Virus record (IMG/VR): IMGVR_UViG_3300043313_001533 | Location: 1-20,626 of that record | Origin: a virus | DNA length: 20,626 nucleotides | Direction: 5' to 3' (one strand) | Part shown: in pieces, positions 4,385 through 11,709 of the stretch | How the letters are laid out: every line of letters begins with the position of its first letter | Numbering within the stretch: the first letter of the stretch is position 1 | Position numbers and translations under genes: made by a program | The notes under the pieces: generated by a model | The model's input: the letters and a program-made list of their open reading frames with translations, nothing else | Told to the model about the DNA's origin: nothing | Databases searched by the model: none

Positions 4385-4413
4385 TTGACACGGCCCGCTG
4401 CACGTGTTACTAT
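4385..4413 (+). promoter_or_regulatory. sigma70-like promoter for 4459-5695
   Basis: TTGACA (4385-4390), 17-base spacer, TACTAT (4408-4413) preceded by TGT. Predicted start near 4420, giving a leader of about 39 bases. Confidence 0.75.
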
Positions 4414-4458
4414 GTGCGCAGCATAGCACGTATGTACCTCTTTATTTGGGAGACCAGA

Positions 4459-5058
4459 ATGGCAGAGGCTAAGTCAACTGCAGGCCCTTATGACCAGTTT
4501 ATTGGCGAACTCACCCCCGGAGACTACGGATGGCTCCCTTTGGATGAAGCTGGCAACCCAGTTGCCCCGGCAACCATCCAACCCCCTCGCATTGGGGAAT
4601 ATCCTGGAGCCTGCCATGTTTATTTGGCTGACAACGGGGAGTTCCTCACAGCATCGGGAGCACCGTTGAGTCCCCCTCTACAGTCCAACGTGGAGAAGAG
4701 AGTCAATGAAGGCGAGGAAACCCCTCCCCCTCTCATTTTGGCTCTCAACCCGAATACGGCGATATCGACAGACCCAACAGACATCGATATGATTATCGAT
4801 GGGGAAGGGTTCACAGAGAACTCAGTCATAGTGTTCAACGGGTATGATGAACCAACGACGCTTCTGTCGCCCACGCAAGTGAGTACAATCGTGAAGCCGA
4901 GCATATTCGGGGTTGCGGTGTGCCCGGTATTAGTGCGCGGCGAAGGGGGCGACTCGAACACGTTGGAATTCGAATTTACAGCCCCGAGCGGCGGGACGCG
5001 GCGACAAGACGACGAAGGGAGGGACGATCCCAGTATACTTCGTAATCGGAAAAGGTGA
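4459..5058 (+). CDS. IPT/TIG Ig-like domain protein, probable virion accessory or decoration protein
   Basis: The 199-residue protein starts at the ATG at 4459 with GGGAGA upstream and a promoter 46 bases before; a longer frame from 4369 would cover the promoter. Residues 15-72 form a module (GELTPGDYGWLPLDEAGNP ... FLTASGAPLSP) that recurs in the next gene. Residues about 92-175 read as an Ig-like IPT/TIG fold: PPLILALNPNTAISTDPTDIDM then IDGEGFTENSVIVFNG and a C-terminal strand LEFEFTAPS. The tail (178-199) is basic and probably disordered. Ig-like domains of this kind commonly decorate phage heads or tails. The position directly before the packaging module fits a structural role, but no enzyme motif is present and the exact site in the particle is unknown. 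Confidence 0.75.
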   Translation: MAEAKSTAGPYDQFIGELTPGDYGWLPLDEAGNPVAPATIQPPRIGEYPGACHVYLADNGEFLTASGAPLSPPLQSNVEKRVNEGEETPPPLILALNPNTAISTDPTDIDMIIDGEGFTENSVIVFNGYDEPTTLLSPTQVSTIVKPSIFGVAVCPVLVRGEGGDSNTLEFEFTAPSGGTRRQDDEGRDDPSILRNRKR

Positions 5059-5095
5059 CCTATTTTGGCTGTTGAAACATGAGGAGTAGAATGCA

Positions 5096-5695
5096 ATGGC
5101 GATGACACCAGAAGAGCAACGCAAAGCGGAAGAAGAGACGAAGCGTAAGGCTGAGGAAGCCAAGCGCCAGCAGGAATCAAAGCAGCAAGACGAGCAGCGT
5201 CGCAAAGAAGAAGAGCGCTCGCGTGTCGAGAAGCAACGCGCCGAGCGCGCGGAACGTTCTGCCGGCGAACACCAAAAGAGGGGTCGCGGCACTGTTGGTG
5301 GCTTGAAAGTATCCTCGTCCCGCGAAGAGCGTGTCGAGCGGCTTGAGAAGCAGCTTGAGTACGAACGCAACAAGATCGAGAACGCGGTCGATCCCCACGA
5401 ACTCGTAGGCGAACTGGGCCACGGCGAACTGGGTTGGGTCGAACTCGACGAAGAGGGAATGCCGACCGGACCGGCTCAAAAAGAACCGCCCCCGCTCGGA
5501 ACCGTTGCGGCGCGCGTCGTTGGATACTTCCCAACTCAAGACGAACTCGTAACCCCGTCTGGAGCACCCGTAACCGACCAGATGAACCCGGCCCCGGACT
5601 TCCAGGACGCCGGAATGCAGGCGCGCAACCCGCCGCCGGATGTGCCCCTTGATCCGAAGGGCGTCCCGGTGGTCAACACGCCGGTACAGGTCTGA
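5096..5695 (+). CDS. coiled-coil protein with module shared with 4459-5058
   Basis: The 199-residue protein starts at 5096, nine bases after GAGGAG; an ATG five bases earlier is in another frame and stops at once. Residues 4-56 are almost entirely Lys, Arg, Glu and Gln (a long charged helix or coiled coil), and 74-97 form a second helix (REERVERLEKQLEYERNKIE). Residues 104-162 (GELGHGELGWVELDEEGMP ... LVTPSGAPVTD) align with residues 15-72 of the upstream protein. The C-terminus is Pro-rich. It is 37 bases downstream of 4459-5058 and shares its promoter. The architecture suggests an oligomeric structural or scaffolding-type partner of that protein, but no family is recognised. Confidence 0.75.
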   Translation: MAMTPEEQRKAEEETKRKAEEAKRQQESKQQDEQRRKEEERSRVEKQRAERAERSAGEHQKRGRGTVGGLKVSSSREERVERLEKQLEYERNKIENAVDPHELVGELGHGELGWVELDEEGMPTGPAQKEPPPLGTVAARVVGYFPTQDELVTPSGAPVTDQMNPAPDFQDAGMQARNPPPDVPLDPKGVPVVNTPVQV

Positions 5696-5699
5696 TATT

Positions 5700-5773
5700 T
5701 GGGCGTTGGACCTTAGCCCAGATAGGCTTCGGCACTCAGGAAATAACCCCCCTGCCCCGACTTGGGTGCCGAA
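5700..5773 (+). terminator. structured intergenic region, probable transcript end
   Basis: TGGGC (5700-5704) pairs with GCCCA (5715-5719). Then TTCGGCAC (5728-5735) pairs with GTGCCGAA (5766-5773) around two inner hairpins, CAGG..CCTG (5737-5753) and CCC..GGG (5756-5766), making a small three-way junction. No U tract follows. It separates the coiled-coil gene from the terS promoter. Confidence 0.4.
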
Positions 5774-5785
5774 TGTCCTCCTAAC

Positions 5786-5815
5786 TTGACAGGCCGGTAG
5801 GCGGCGTGTTATAAT
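5786..5815 (+). promoter_or_regulatory. consensus promoter for the packaging module
   Basis: TTGACA (5786-5791), 18-base spacer, TATAAT (5810-5815) preceded by TGT. Both hexamers are perfect. The expected start (about 5821-5822) coincides with the A of the terS ATG at 5822. Confidence 0.85.
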
Positions 5816-5821
5816 GTTGCA

Positions 5822-6337
5822 ATGGACGGAAACGATAAAATCGACGATGGGATTCCCGGCGATCTTGTCGCTCTTCCGACCATGCCTTACTCCGAAAGAC
5901 CAGCTGAACTCCCTTTGGATGTCGAAGAGTGCCGAACTGCCATTTGGATGGCTGCCGGAAACATCACGGATGCGGCGAAACTACTTAAAATCACATCCAT
6001 TCGGTTAAGAAATTTCGTTAAGAAGTCCCCATATCTGTCCGCCGAAATGCAAGAAGCAGCGGACCGTATCGTAGATATCGCGGAGAAAAACGTTGTCGAA
6101 GCCCTCACCGACGAGTTGGACCCGGGCCGCAGGGATACCATGTCCAGATTCGTACTATCCAATATTGGGAAGCATCGTGGGTGGGGAACTGCAGGTAGCG
6201 GAAACGTCAACATCAAAAACACCGCAGGTGGAACTATTGTCGTCCAGTGGCAAGACGGATCAACTTTTGGCGAACAGAAACCGGAAGAAGGAGAAATAAT
6301 CGATGTCACAGCCCATGCAAGAACAGAATCACAATGA
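5822..6337 (+). CDS. terminase small subunit-like protein
   Basis: The 171-residue protein lies upstream of terL, where the small terminase subunit recognises the packaging site and hands DNA to the large subunit. Residues 34-70 form a helix-turn-helix type segment (VEECRTAIWMAAGNITDAAKLL ... RLRNFVKKSP). Residues 75-120 are helical with a conserved-looking end (FVLSNIGKHRGW), as in many small terminases; the last 50 residues are a variable tail. There is no ribosome site. The ATG falls at the predicted transcription start, so the message may be leaderless; the next in-frame ATG (residue 21, at 5882) has no site either. The gene overlaps the next by 35 bases. Confidence 0.75.
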   Translation: MDGNDKIDDGIPGDLVALPTMPYSERPAELPLDVEECRTAIWMAAGNITDAAKLLKITSIRLRNFVKKSPYLSAEMQEAADRIVDIAEKNVVEALTDELDPGRRDTMSRFVLSNIGKHRGWGTAGSGNVNIKNTAGGTIVVQWQDGSTFGEQKPEEGEIIDVTAHARTESQ

Positions 6338-6533
6338 CGAGCGTTCTGATGTGTTCCGTCAGACCTACCAAGACCTCACAAGCGACCAGAAAGATGACAT
6401 CATGAGGGTCAAGAATTTGGCTCGCATGATGAATGAATTCCTCGACAACCTGAAACCCTCCAGAGAAGTTTCTTTGGCTAAGACGAAGCTGGAAGAATGT
6501 GTGATGTGGGCGACGAAATCGATCACAAAATAG
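6303..6533 (+). CDS. probable Acb2/Tad1-hairpin-domain protein (anti-CBASS/Thoeris type cyclic-nucleotide sponge)
   Basis: The 76-residue protein starts at 6303 after GAAGGAG and overlaps the end of terS. The C-terminal 45 residues read VKNLARMMNEFLDNL.PSREVSLAKTKLEECVMWA.K. This fits the small helical hairpin seen in phage Acb2/Tad1-domain proteins as I know them: a helix with xxVKxx.., a turn ending in SRE, then a helix with A.TKLEEA.MWA.K. Members of that family form multimers that bind cyclic di- or trinucleotide signals and blunt CBASS or Thoeris immunity. Position between terS and terL does not suggest packaging. The assignment rests on the motif alone; ligand binding is unproven, and it might be a structural relative with another job. 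Confidence 0.6.
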   Translation: MSQPMQEQNHNDERSDVFRQTYQDLTSDQKDDIMRVKNLARMMNEFLDNLKPSREVSLAKTKLEECVMWATKSITK

Positions 6534-6543
6534 GGGCAAAGTC

Positions 6544-6846
6544 ATGGCAGAGCGTCAATTATCCGAAGAAGAACTCAAAAAGCAGCGCGACAGGGCTTCG
6601 GGCAAGCTTCGGTTGTCCCCGGAGGAACTGAAGAAGCAAGAGCAACACTTCGAATACATCGCACATCTTATGAACGCGATCCAAGTCGGCAAACACTTCC
6701 AAATGTATTTAGATAACCTGCCGAAAGGCCCCGCCGCGAACAAATCGTCTAGCGACAGCCACAAGAAGGTTATGGCCTATTTGGATGAGTTGAAGCGGGA
6801 TGCCGACGAGGTTGCGAGAAAGTTCCACGCGCAGAGCATTACATAA
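6544..6846 (+). CDS. hypothetical 100-residue helical protein
   Basis: Starts at 6544 with AGGGG nine bases upstream and 11 bases after the preceding stop; its TAA overlaps the terL ATG by one base. Residues 1-33 are charged and contain two similar stretches (LSEEELKKQRDR and LSPEELKKQEQH). Residues 34-60 hold HFEYIAHLMNAIQVGKHFQMYLDNL, then a Lys/Ser linker, then a charged helix to the end. All-helical and likely cytoplasmic. I do not recognise it. The position beside the Acb2-like gene makes an accessory role as likely as a packaging one. Confidence 0.65.
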   Translation: MAERQLSEEELKKQRDRASGKLRLSPEELKKQEQHFEYIAHLMNAIQVGKHFQMYLDNLPKGPAANKSSSDSHKKVMAYLDELKRDADEVARKFHAQSIT

Positions 6847-8168
6847 TGGAAGCAATCCAGCGTGAGGATGAAGTACCCCGGATAACTATTCCGTACACGC
6901 CTCGGGTGCACTTCCTACCGATGCACGCTTCGAAAAAGCGCTGGATATTCGTGGTAGCACACCGAAGGGCTGGGAAAACGGTCGCGCTGTGCAACAAAGT
7001 AATCCGGGGTGCGTTGGAAAACAAAAGGGTATTCCCACCGCCCCGTTACGCATATATTGGACCCAGCTTCGCCCAGGCTAAAGACCTCGTTTGGGGGTAT
7101 TATAAATACTACACCGGGGTTCTACCCCGGGTTAAGGTAGTAGAAGGAGATCTGCAGATCGTCCTCCCCAATTCAGCGATGATAAACCTATACGGGGGCG
7201 CTGCCGCTTACGAGCGGATGCGAGGCTTGTATTTCGATGGCATTGTCGCGGATGAGTACCCACTTCTTAATCCTTCTATGCTTGGTAGCGTGGTGCGGCC
7301 TTGTCTCGCTGATTACCAAGGTTGGGCTGTTATTTCTGGTACAAGCGCCGGAGACGACCACTTCCACGAACTCAAGAAGCGAGCCGAAAAAGACGACTCG
7401 TGGGACATCTACTCCATTCCCGTAACCGATACCGATGCGCTTCCCGAGGAAGAAGTCCGGGAGATGCGGAAGGATATGACGGCGGACGAGTTCGCGCGCG
7501 AAATGATGTGCTCTTTCGATGCGCCGATCGAGGGTTCGTACTATGGGGAAGTACTCAACGAGATTTCTATCGCAGGGCAGATTACTGGTGTTCCGTATGA
7601 CCCCAATGCTCTGGTAATGACATGGTGGGATTTGGGCATCGACGATGAGATGGTTATTTGGTTCGCGCAGATTTGCGGCAGAGAACTCCATGTCATCGAC
7701 CACCTACAAAACACTGGAAAAGGATTAGACTGGTATGTCGGACAAATCAAATCCAAGCCGTACCAATACGGGGTCCACGTCCTCCCTCACGATATTAAAG
7801 CCCGAGAACTTGGAACCGGGGTCTCCCGAAAGGAAGTTCTTGACGGCATGCTTCCAAACACATTCGTATGTCCACCCCACACCGTCGAGGATGGAATATC
7901 AGCAACTAGAGCTGCCATTCGAATGATGTGGTTCGACCGGGTTCGAACAGAACCTGGCGTAACCGCGCTGCGGAACTACCACAAAGGCCCTGCCGGGAAG
8001 CCGGTCCACAATTGGGCAAGCCATTCGGCGGATGCCATACGAATTGGTTCTGTCGCGCTGAACATGATCCGACCGATGGTCGGAGGTACCAATGTGATCG
8101 GCATTGGGTCAGGCGCGTTGAAGCGCGGTTTGAAGCGAATGGATAATGGGCCGAGGAGATTGCGATGA
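6846..8168 (+). CDS. terL: terminase large subunit
   Basis: The 440-residue ATP-driven packaging motor and nuclease cuts concatemeric phage DNA and pumps it through the portal. The ATPase domain has a Walker A of the VAHRRAGKT type (37-45), Walker B GIVADE (132-137) and the coupling motif SGTSAG (164-169). The C-terminal nuclease domain carries WWDLGIDD (261-266), LPHDIK (313-318) and SHSADA (392-397), which supply the acidic residues D262, D316 and D396 expected for an RNase H-like fold. Length and motif order are normal for the family. Its ATG overlaps the preceding TAA, and its TGA overlaps the portal ATG. Confidence 0.92.
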   Translation: MEAIQREDEVPRITIPYTPRVHFLPMHASKKRWIFVVAHRRAGKTVALCNKVIRGALENKRVFPPPRYAYIGPSFAQAKDLVWGYYKYYTGVLPRVKVVEGDLQIVLPNSAMINLYGGAAAYERMRGLYFDGIVADEYPLLNPSMLGSVVRPCLADYQGWAVISGTSAGDDHFHELKKRAEKDDSWDIYSIPVTDTDALPEEEVREMRKDMTADEFAREMMCSFDAPIEGSYYGEVLNEISIAGQITGVPYDPNALVMTWWDLGIDDEMVIWFAQICGRELHVIDHLQNTGKGLDWYVGQIKSKPYQYGVHVLPHDIKARELGTGVSRKEVLDGMLPNTFVCPPHTVEDGISATRAAIRMMWFDRVRTEPGVTALRNYHKGPAGKPVHNWASHSADAIRIGSVALNMIRPMVGGTNVIGIGSGALKRGLKRMDNGPRRLR

Positions 8169-10318
8169 ACGCGCACGAACGAGTATTTGATAACGGCGTC
8201 GTCGGCGGCCAGTTAGGGTTGGATTCCACTATTGTTGGAACTGAGCCGGACGAAACCGTATATGAAGCGACCGTCGCGGCGATGATCGAAGATGCCCGCA
8301 GCTTCGAGGAGAGCGTCCTTGGGCCGGATCGTGACGATAATCTTCAATTCTTTTATGGCGAGTATCCGGCGCAAGAGGGCACAGGAAAATCCTCCGCTGT
8401 ATCGACGGATTTTCGTGATACTGTTATGGCTATCCTTCCTAGCCTTATACGTATATTTACTTCCACTGAAAGAGTAGCGAACTGTACGCCGAACTACCAA
8501 GGCCAAGAGGAAATGGCCAAGCAGTGCACCGAATATCTCAACTATATCCTTTGGGAGGATAACAACGGGTTTCTAATCCTTCACGATGTCATCAAAGACG
8601 CTCTCCGTTGCAAGATCGGCGTCATGAAATGGTATACCGAAAATTTCGACGAGGTGACGGAGCAAGAATTCCACAGTGTGACCCGCGAGCAGTTCCAATA
8701 TTTACTCAGCGAGAATCCGACGCTGCAAGTGTTGGACGCACAACCCGACCAGAATAATCCGGAAGTCCTTGATAGCCTTCGGATACGTTTTGTGAAGTCC
8801 GCACCCCGCGTCTGCATCCATTCGGTACCACTGGACGAATTTCGGATTTCTAGAAAGGCCAAAGACGTCGATAATGCCCCGCTGATTGGTCACGACCAAA
8901 TCGTGAACGTCTCCGTCTTAGTGGAGCAGGGCTATGAACTGGAGGAAATTGCAGAGTTCATGCACACGACGCCTGACAACTATTCGACAGATCGTCTTTT
9001 CCGAAACCGGGGACTGGACGAAGGCGACCTTACTGACGCTTGGGATATTCGGTATGGCTGTTACTTTATTCGTATCGACAAGGACGGGGACGGAATCGCT
9101 GAACTACGCGAAATACACACTGTCGGTGACGATCATCATATTCTGTATGATGAAGTGGCTCAGTACCCCAACTTCGCTGTTTGGTGCCCTGATCCTGAAC
9201 CTCATACTTTGGTTGGCGATACTCCTGCCGATCTTGTCAAGGATATCCAAATAATCAAGACGAACATGCTCCGGGGTTCCCTGGACTCCTTGGCCCAGTC
9301 TATTTGGCCTAGGACAGTGTTCAACCAGACCACGACTAATTCCGACGACGTGTTGAACGATGAAATTGGTGCTCCGATCCGAACTACCGGCGATCCGGCC
9401 AGTTCCGTTATGTCGGTTAACCATCAGTTCGTCGGGCAACCCGTCTTCGCTATGTTCGAAATCATGGAAGGTCTCCGCCAAGCCCGCACGGGCATTTCGG
9501 ATGCGTCGAAAGGCGTTGACCCCCGCGCGTTGCAGTCTACCAATGTTACTGGTATTGACGCAATCGTGCAGGGCGCACAAGAACGCATCGAGTTGTGCGC
9601 CCGAATTTTAGCTGAGACAGGAATGAAGCAGCTGTTCAAGGGGGTCCTTCGGGAGATCGTGAGCAGCCCAAACCAAGAACGAACTGTTCAACTCCGGGGA
9701 AAGTGGACCAACGTAAACCCCTCCACTTACGACCCCACGATGCGCATTTCGGTTAACCCGACGCTCGGTAAGGGTTCCGACATGACGCGGCTTATGATTC
9801 TACAAGACGTCAAGCAAACCCAGACTACCGTAATGACCCAGTTCGGTGTCGAAAATCCGCTTTGTGGCATTCAAGAATTCCGCAACACCCTCACCGATAT
9901 TTTGGCCATCGCGAATGTCAAGAACGTCGGGAGGTATTACCGTGAGATTGACGAAGCGACTATTCAGCGCATCGCGCAGACACCGAAGGAGCCGGATGCT
10001 GCAACACTTCTCGCCCAATCAGAGATGGAAAAGAACCGAGTTAAGATGGCAACAGAGATTTCCAAGTCGAACTTCAACGACCGAAAACTCCGTGTGGATG
10101 ATGACTTCCGCCGGGATGAAATGATGGTCAAGGGAATTCTCGACGCCGCTAAGATCGAAGCCGAATACGCCGTGGACGTGAACGAGGCTGAGTTCGAAGC
10201 TGAAAATACACCCGTCGAAGAACAAGCGCCAACGCCTCCGCCAATTCCAGTACCGAATGTGGCAGGGCCAGTAATGGGAGCAGCCGGTGGAATCGAACCA
10301 GGACAAGCGCCTGTCTAA
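8165..10318 (+). CDS. portal protein (P22-type, podovirus)
   Basis: The 717-residue protein begins in an ATGA overlap with terL, with a strong GAGGAG site six bases before. It should form the dodecameric ring at one capsid vertex, the gate for DNA entry and exit and the docking site of terminase and tail. Size, an acidic N-terminus, YLNYILWEDNNGFLILHDVIKDALRCK near residues 120-150 followed by GVMKWY, and a charged helical C-terminal half fit the P22-like portal family. The last 50 residues are Pro-rich (PVEEQAPTPPPIPVP). It overlaps the next gene by 32 bases. Confidence 0.88.
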   Translation: MNAHERVFDNGVVGGQLGLDSTIVGTEPDETVYEATVAAMIEDARSFEESVLGPDRDDNLQFFYGEYPAQEGTGKSSAVSTDFRDTVMAILPSLIRIFTSTERVANCTPNYQGQEEMAKQCTEYLNYILWEDNNGFLILHDVIKDALRCKIGVMKWYTENFDEVTEQEFHSVTREQFQYLLSENPTLQVLDAQPDQNNPEVLDSLRIRFVKSAPRVCIHSVPLDEFRISRKAKDVDNAPLIGHDQIVNVSVLVEQGYELEEIAEFMHTTPDNYSTDRLFRNRGLDEGDLTDAWDIRYGCYFIRIDKDGDGIAELREIHTVGDDHHILYDEVAQYPNFAVWCPDPEPHTLVGDTPADLVKDIQIIKTNMLRGSLDSLAQSIWPRTVFNQTTTNSDDVLNDEIGAPIRTTGDPASSVMSVNHQFVGQPVFAMFEIMEGLRQARTGISDASKGVDPRALQSTNVTGIDAIVQGAQERIELCARILAETGMKQLFKGVLREIVSSPNQERTVQLRGKWTNVNPSTYDPTMRISVNPTLGKGSDMTRLMILQDVKQTQTTVMTQFGVENPLCGIQEFRNTLTDILAIANVKNVGRYYREIDEATIQRIAQTPKEPDAATLLAQSEMEKNRVKMATEISKSNFNDRKLRVDDDFRRDEMMVKGILDAAKIEAEYAVDVNEAEFEAENTPVEEQAPTPPPIPVPNVAGPVMGAAGGIEPGQAPV

Positions 10319-10568
10319 TTTGGAAGTAGACGAACTGGCGGCTGATGCCAAAGAATTGCTGAACAATCCTACGTTTAAGAAGGCTGTGGATGCTGTATAT
10401 TCCAGGGCCGTAGGAACATTACTAACTGCTGACATTGGGAGCTTGACAGCGCAGCAGGCGCATGCTATCATGCGGGCAACTGCCGAGATCAAATCCCAGT
10501 TAGAGCAGTACATAACTGACGCAAAAATGCGTCAGAAGTATCATTCGGAGAAGCCACATGGCGAATGA
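10287..10568 (+). CDS. hypothetical 93-residue protein between portal and scaffold
   Basis: Starts at a GTG (10287) inside the end of the portal gene, with GGGAG seven bases upstream, and overlaps the scaffold gene by 11 bases. The product is helical and charged (VDELAADAKELLNNPTFKKAVDAVYSRAVGTLL, then QQAHAIMRATAEIKSQLEQYI) with no membrane segment. Small helical proteins are common between portal and scaffold in podovirus-like genomes, but their role is unknown to me. A promoter for the capsid genes lies inside it (10443-10471). Confidence 0.8.
   Translation: MESNQDKRLSNLEVDELAADAKELLNNPTFKKAVDAVYSRAVGTLLTADIGSLTAQQAHAIMRATAEIKSQLEQYITDAKMRQKYHSEKPHGE
10443..10471 (+). promoter_or_regulatory. 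intragenic promoter upstream of scaffold and capsid genes
   Basis: TTGACA (10443-10448), 17-base spacer, TATCAT (10466-10471) preceded by TGC, the same pattern as the intergenic promoters. Predicted start near 10478, 80 bases before the scaffold ATG. It would give extra transcript of scaffold and capsid, the proteins needed in most copies. Confidence 0.6.
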
Positions 10569-11703
10569 CATCGAGAGCGCTGCAGTTGCGTTCGATGCGG
10601 TTATGCAGTCAGAACCGGGCGTCTCGAATGGTAAAGCCCCGCGTTCCGCCGAAGGCCCTCCCCAAGAACTGTTCCGAAGCCGAAGCACTGAAGTGGACGA
10701 CGATAGTCCCGCCAAGGGCGGTGGCGATGACGATGACCCGGAGGATTTGATCTATGGCAAAGAAACTTCTAAAGATTCCAAGAGAGATAAGGCCGGTCCA
10801 AGGGATCCTGACAAACCGGGCGGAGAGGATCGGACAGGCGACGATGACGAATCAGATGGGGACGACGCCGACGATGACGACGGAGAATCTGAAGAAGAAG
10901 ACGAAGAAGATGCTGACGCCTCCGATGAAGAGGCCGCCTTCCTTTCGCGTAAAGTAGAAGTTCAAGTCGACGGGGAACCTGAAGAAGTAACCATCAAAGA
11001 GGCTCTCGAAGGTTACGTCCGCACCAAGACGTTCCACCAGCGGATGAACCAGCTCGATGAGGCGAAGAAGATAGTTCGCCGAGCCGCTGTCGACGCCGTT
11101 CATAATTACGAATATTCCATGAACGTTGCGAGGCAGATGGAAGAGCATATGAAGACGATGATCCCACCGGAACCGGATTGGGATAAGGAATTTGCTGCAG
11201 ACCCCGCCAAGGCGCGTGAAATGCAGCGCTACTACGAGAAGGCCAATCAATTTAAGGCGCAGTTGAAGACACAGACCGAGGAAGCCGCCAAGAAGATGGT
11301 GGAATCCAACCACGCTCAACTGCAAGCGTTCGCTGAGGAAGAGAACCAAAAGTTCGAGGCAGCGAACCGCAAAAACTGGTCGGACCCCAAGCGGAAGGCA
11401 AAGGACCTCACTTCGATGAGGAAGACCGCCCTCTCCACCGGGTTCTCAGAAGAAGAGTTGTCGCAAGTATACGACAGCAGGATGCTTACGGTACTGTTGA
11501 AAGCGTCCAAGTACGATCGAATGATGGCTGCCAAGCCCAAGCCAATTGTTCGCTCGCAAGGCAAGCCGATTGCTCCGGGAACGGGAAACGCTAAACAGCG
11601 TGCGGTTCATAAGGGAGTTAACTCGGCGATGAAGAGGCTCAACCGAAGCGGTAGTGTCGAAGACGCTGCTGTGGTATTTGACCAACTTATCGCACAGAGG
11701 TAA
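10558..11703 (+). CDS. head scaffolding protein
   Basis: The 381-residue acidic protein precedes the capsid gene and starts at 10558 with GGAG eight bases upstream. Residues 45-126 are dominated by Asp and Glu (for example DDDGESEEEDEEDADASDEE), a typical disordered segment. Residues 131-170 contain VEVQVDGEPEEVTIKEALEGYVR then TKTFHQRMNQLDEA, which I recognise from phage scaffolding proteins. The rest is a long charged helix, with a basic C-terminus (HKGVNSAMKRLNRSG) that would bind the capsid protein. It helps capsid subunits assemble into a procapsid and leaves before packaging is complete. No protease motif is visible. Confidence 0.82.
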   Translation: MANDIESAAVAFDAVMQSEPGVSNGKAPRSAEGPPQELFRSRSTEVDDDSPAKGGGDDDDPEDLIYGKETSKDSKRDKAGPRDPDKPGGEDRTGDDDESDGDDADDDDGESEEEDEEDADASDEEAAFLSRKVEVQVDGEPEEVTIKEALEGYVRTKTFHQRMNQLDEAKKIVRRAAVDAVHNYEYSMNVARQMEEHMKTMIPPEPDWDKEFAADPAKAREMQRYYEKANQFKAQLKTQTEEAAKKMVESNHAQLQAFAEEENQKFEAANRKNWSDPKRKAKDLTSMRKTALSTGFSEEELSQVYDSRMLTVLLKASKYDRMMAAKPKPIVRSQGKPIAPGTGNAKQRAVHKGVNSAMKRLNRSGSVEDAAVVFDQLIAQR

Positions 11704-11709
11704 CAAACT

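Noticed and set aside
4620-5567. Leftward frame of 315 residues
   Set aside because: It crosses the two clear rightward genes 4459-5058 and 5096-5695, has Arg/Ser/Leu-rich composition of a reverse-strand shadow and no ribosome site.
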